Shown: piece by piece, positions 63,578 to 64,000 of the stretch
Position numbering within the stretch: position 1 is the stretch's first letter
Layout: the number at the start of each line of letters is the position of its first letter
Origin: Flabesymbios commensalis
Taxonomy: Eukaryota > Annelida > Polychaeta > Terebellida > Flabelligeridae
Direction: 5' to 3'
DNA: 64,000 bases
NCBI GenBank assembly: GCA_964017125.1
Contig: OZ024902.1
Coordinates: forward strand, 34,693,676-34,757,675
Made by a program: the position numbers and the translations under genes
Notes under the pieces: model-generated
Database searches by the model: none
What the model saw: the letters and a program-made list of their open reading frames with translations, nothing else
What the model was told of the DNA's origin: nothing

Positions 63578-64000
63578 CTAAAAAAAAATTAAACAATAGA
63601 GAAACAACAAAATGTATTAATGGTAAAAAGAAAAGTAATAAAATTAATCATAGAAGTACAATTATAATGTGCTTAGAAAACTAAGATGTGTGCAGAAGTG
63701 ACCTACAGAGCATCTGATATAAATTTTGCATCAATAATTGTTCCCTACAAAATAACTAAATGTTTTCACTGCAGCTGCAACCTAAATTCTAAAAATTAAT
63801 GTTGAGGGGTATCAAGTAAATCAAGTTCCCGGTACATATTGTTTCATGGAATACTCTGCATGTCATCGATCTGATGTTTGTGTTTGCCAGTACTGTATCC
63901 CTTGTATGCATACAATGATACATTGCATGCATGTAATGTATGCATACGACATGTATACCTCACAAGGTAGTTTTAAAAGAATTTCGCTCCAGAGCAAATA

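Overview
The window is animal nuclear DNA. It is AT-rich and intron-dense, with canonical GT-AG splicing and many short inverted-repeat DNA elements, and it carries two conserved metazoan genes. Their proteins match remembered vertebrate orthologues along almost their whole length. The repeat style (TTAA- and TA-flanked non-autonomous elements, foldbacks, inverted minisatellites, a 5S rRNA-like fragment) suits a marine invertebrate such as an echinoderm, hemichordate, amphioxus or lophotrochozoan. The sequence alone does not let me fix the phylum.

Layout. 1-3984: intergenic, with a 5S rRNA-derived fragment and repeats but no supported gene. 3985-37927 (+): the complete coding sequence of DNAI3 (WDR63), the IC140-type intermediate chain of inner-arm dynein I1/f. 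It has 22 coding exons giving 983 residues, plus two optional in-frame 18-nt microexons in intron 5. 37928-50023: about 12 kb of intergenic repeats, starting with a 1.84-kb TA-flanked element that lies just past the DNAI3 poly(A) signal. 50024-63577 (-): the last 12 coding exons (453 residues plus stop) of SLC38A9, the lysosomal arginine sensor/transporter. Its N-terminus lies beyond position 64000. The genes are convergent (tail to tail). One acts in ciliary motility and the other in lysosomal amino-acid sensing, so nothing suggests a functional partnership.

The introns hold most of the novelty: a 2.1-kb minisatellite that switches strand at a 12-bp palindrome (intron 10), five scattered copies of a 16-bp palindrome-like motif (intron 1), a possible alternative last exon of DNAI3 in the correct reading frame (intron 13), nested foldback elements (intron 8), a 160-bp satellite inside another repeat (intron 18), and a perfect RFX X-box sequence carried by a transposon in SLC38A9. 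I see no defence system, CRISPR array, virus-like element, tRNA gene or intact transposase.
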